The notes under the pieces were generated by a model that was given only the letters and a program-made list of their open reading frames with translations, did not search any database and was not told where the DNA came from. This document shows positions 4,966 through 5,016 of a stretch of 5,016 bases of DNA, piece after piece. The stretch comes from SIG299 sp051880375 (lineage in GTDB: Bacteria > Bacillota > Clostridia > Lachnospirales > Lachnospiraceae): the NCBI GenBank assembly GCA_051880375.1, contig JBJENV010000033.1, positions 1 to 5,016 on the forward strand, given 5' to 3'. The position numbers and the translations under genes were made by a program. Position 1 is the stretch's first letter. Every line of letters starts with the position of its first letter.

Positions 4966-5016
4966 TTGGCTGGAAGAGAATATCCGTTAGAGAGAACCAG
5001 AAATATCGGTATTATG
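4966..5016 (+). CDS. fusA: Translation elongation factor G (3' partial, first 17 codons)
   Basis: Only the first 17 codons are inside the window. They read MAGREYPLERTRNIGIM, which matches the N-terminus of elongation factor G (family pattern M-A-R-E-x-x-L-E-x-T-R-N-I-G-I-M), just before the first GTP-binding motif (AHIDAGKT), which would follow directly after the window end. EF-G is the GTPase that drives translocation of tRNA and mRNA on the ribosome and also takes part in ribosome recycling. The start codon is TTG, supported by AGGAGG at 4952-4957 and by the conserved residues that begin right after it. The position, 37 bases after rpsG, is the normal str operon place of fusA; tuf would be expected further downstream but cannot be seen. 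Nothing can be said about the rest of the protein. Confidence 0.93.
   Translation, partial: MAGREYPLERTRNIGIM

Overview
The window is ordinary chromosomal DNA from an anaerobic Gram-positive bacterium of the Clostridia, most likely of Lachnospiraceae type. This placement rests on three things: the rnf gene order D-G-E-A-B (the acetogen/clostridial CDGEAB order, not the proteobacterial ABCDGE order), the Firmicutes-length ribosomal protein S12, and strong AGGAGG-type ribosome binding sites. All genes lie on the + strand.

Bases 1-3551 hold the distal part of an rnf operon: the C-terminal part of rnfD (cut by the window edge), then complete rnfG, rnfE, rnfA and rnfB. Together with RnfC, expected just upstream, these form the membrane-bound ferredoxin:NAD+ oxidoreductase that couples electron transfer from reduced ferredoxin to NAD+ with export of Na+ or H+. 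RnfD and RnfG carry the S/T-G-A-T motifs for covalent FMN. RnfA and RnfE each have the pair of intramembrane cysteines that hold a shared [2Fe-2S] cluster. RnfB carries a large set of cysteine motifs for [4Fe-4S] clusters. The genes overlap or lie within about 20 bases of each other. The unit ends in a clear intrinsic terminator at 3578-3625.

Bases 3552-3866 form a 315-base gap. It holds the rnf terminator, a perfect 9+9 inverted repeat, a fully consensus sigma-A promoter (TTGACA-17-TATAAT), and a leader of about 92 bases that can fold in several mutually exclusive ways. Bases 3867-5016 hold the start of the str operon: rpsL (S12, ATG start), a 171-base structured spacer, rpsG (S7, GTG start) and the first 17 codons of fusA (EF-G, TTG start).

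No undescribed system is evident. The points most worth a second look are a four-cysteine motif plus an Ala/Glu/Lys-rich tail on RnfE, the inverted repeat and alternative leader folds before rpsL, the structured rpsL-rpsG spacer as a possible S7 control site, and the placement of the str operon directly behind rnfB rather than rpoC.
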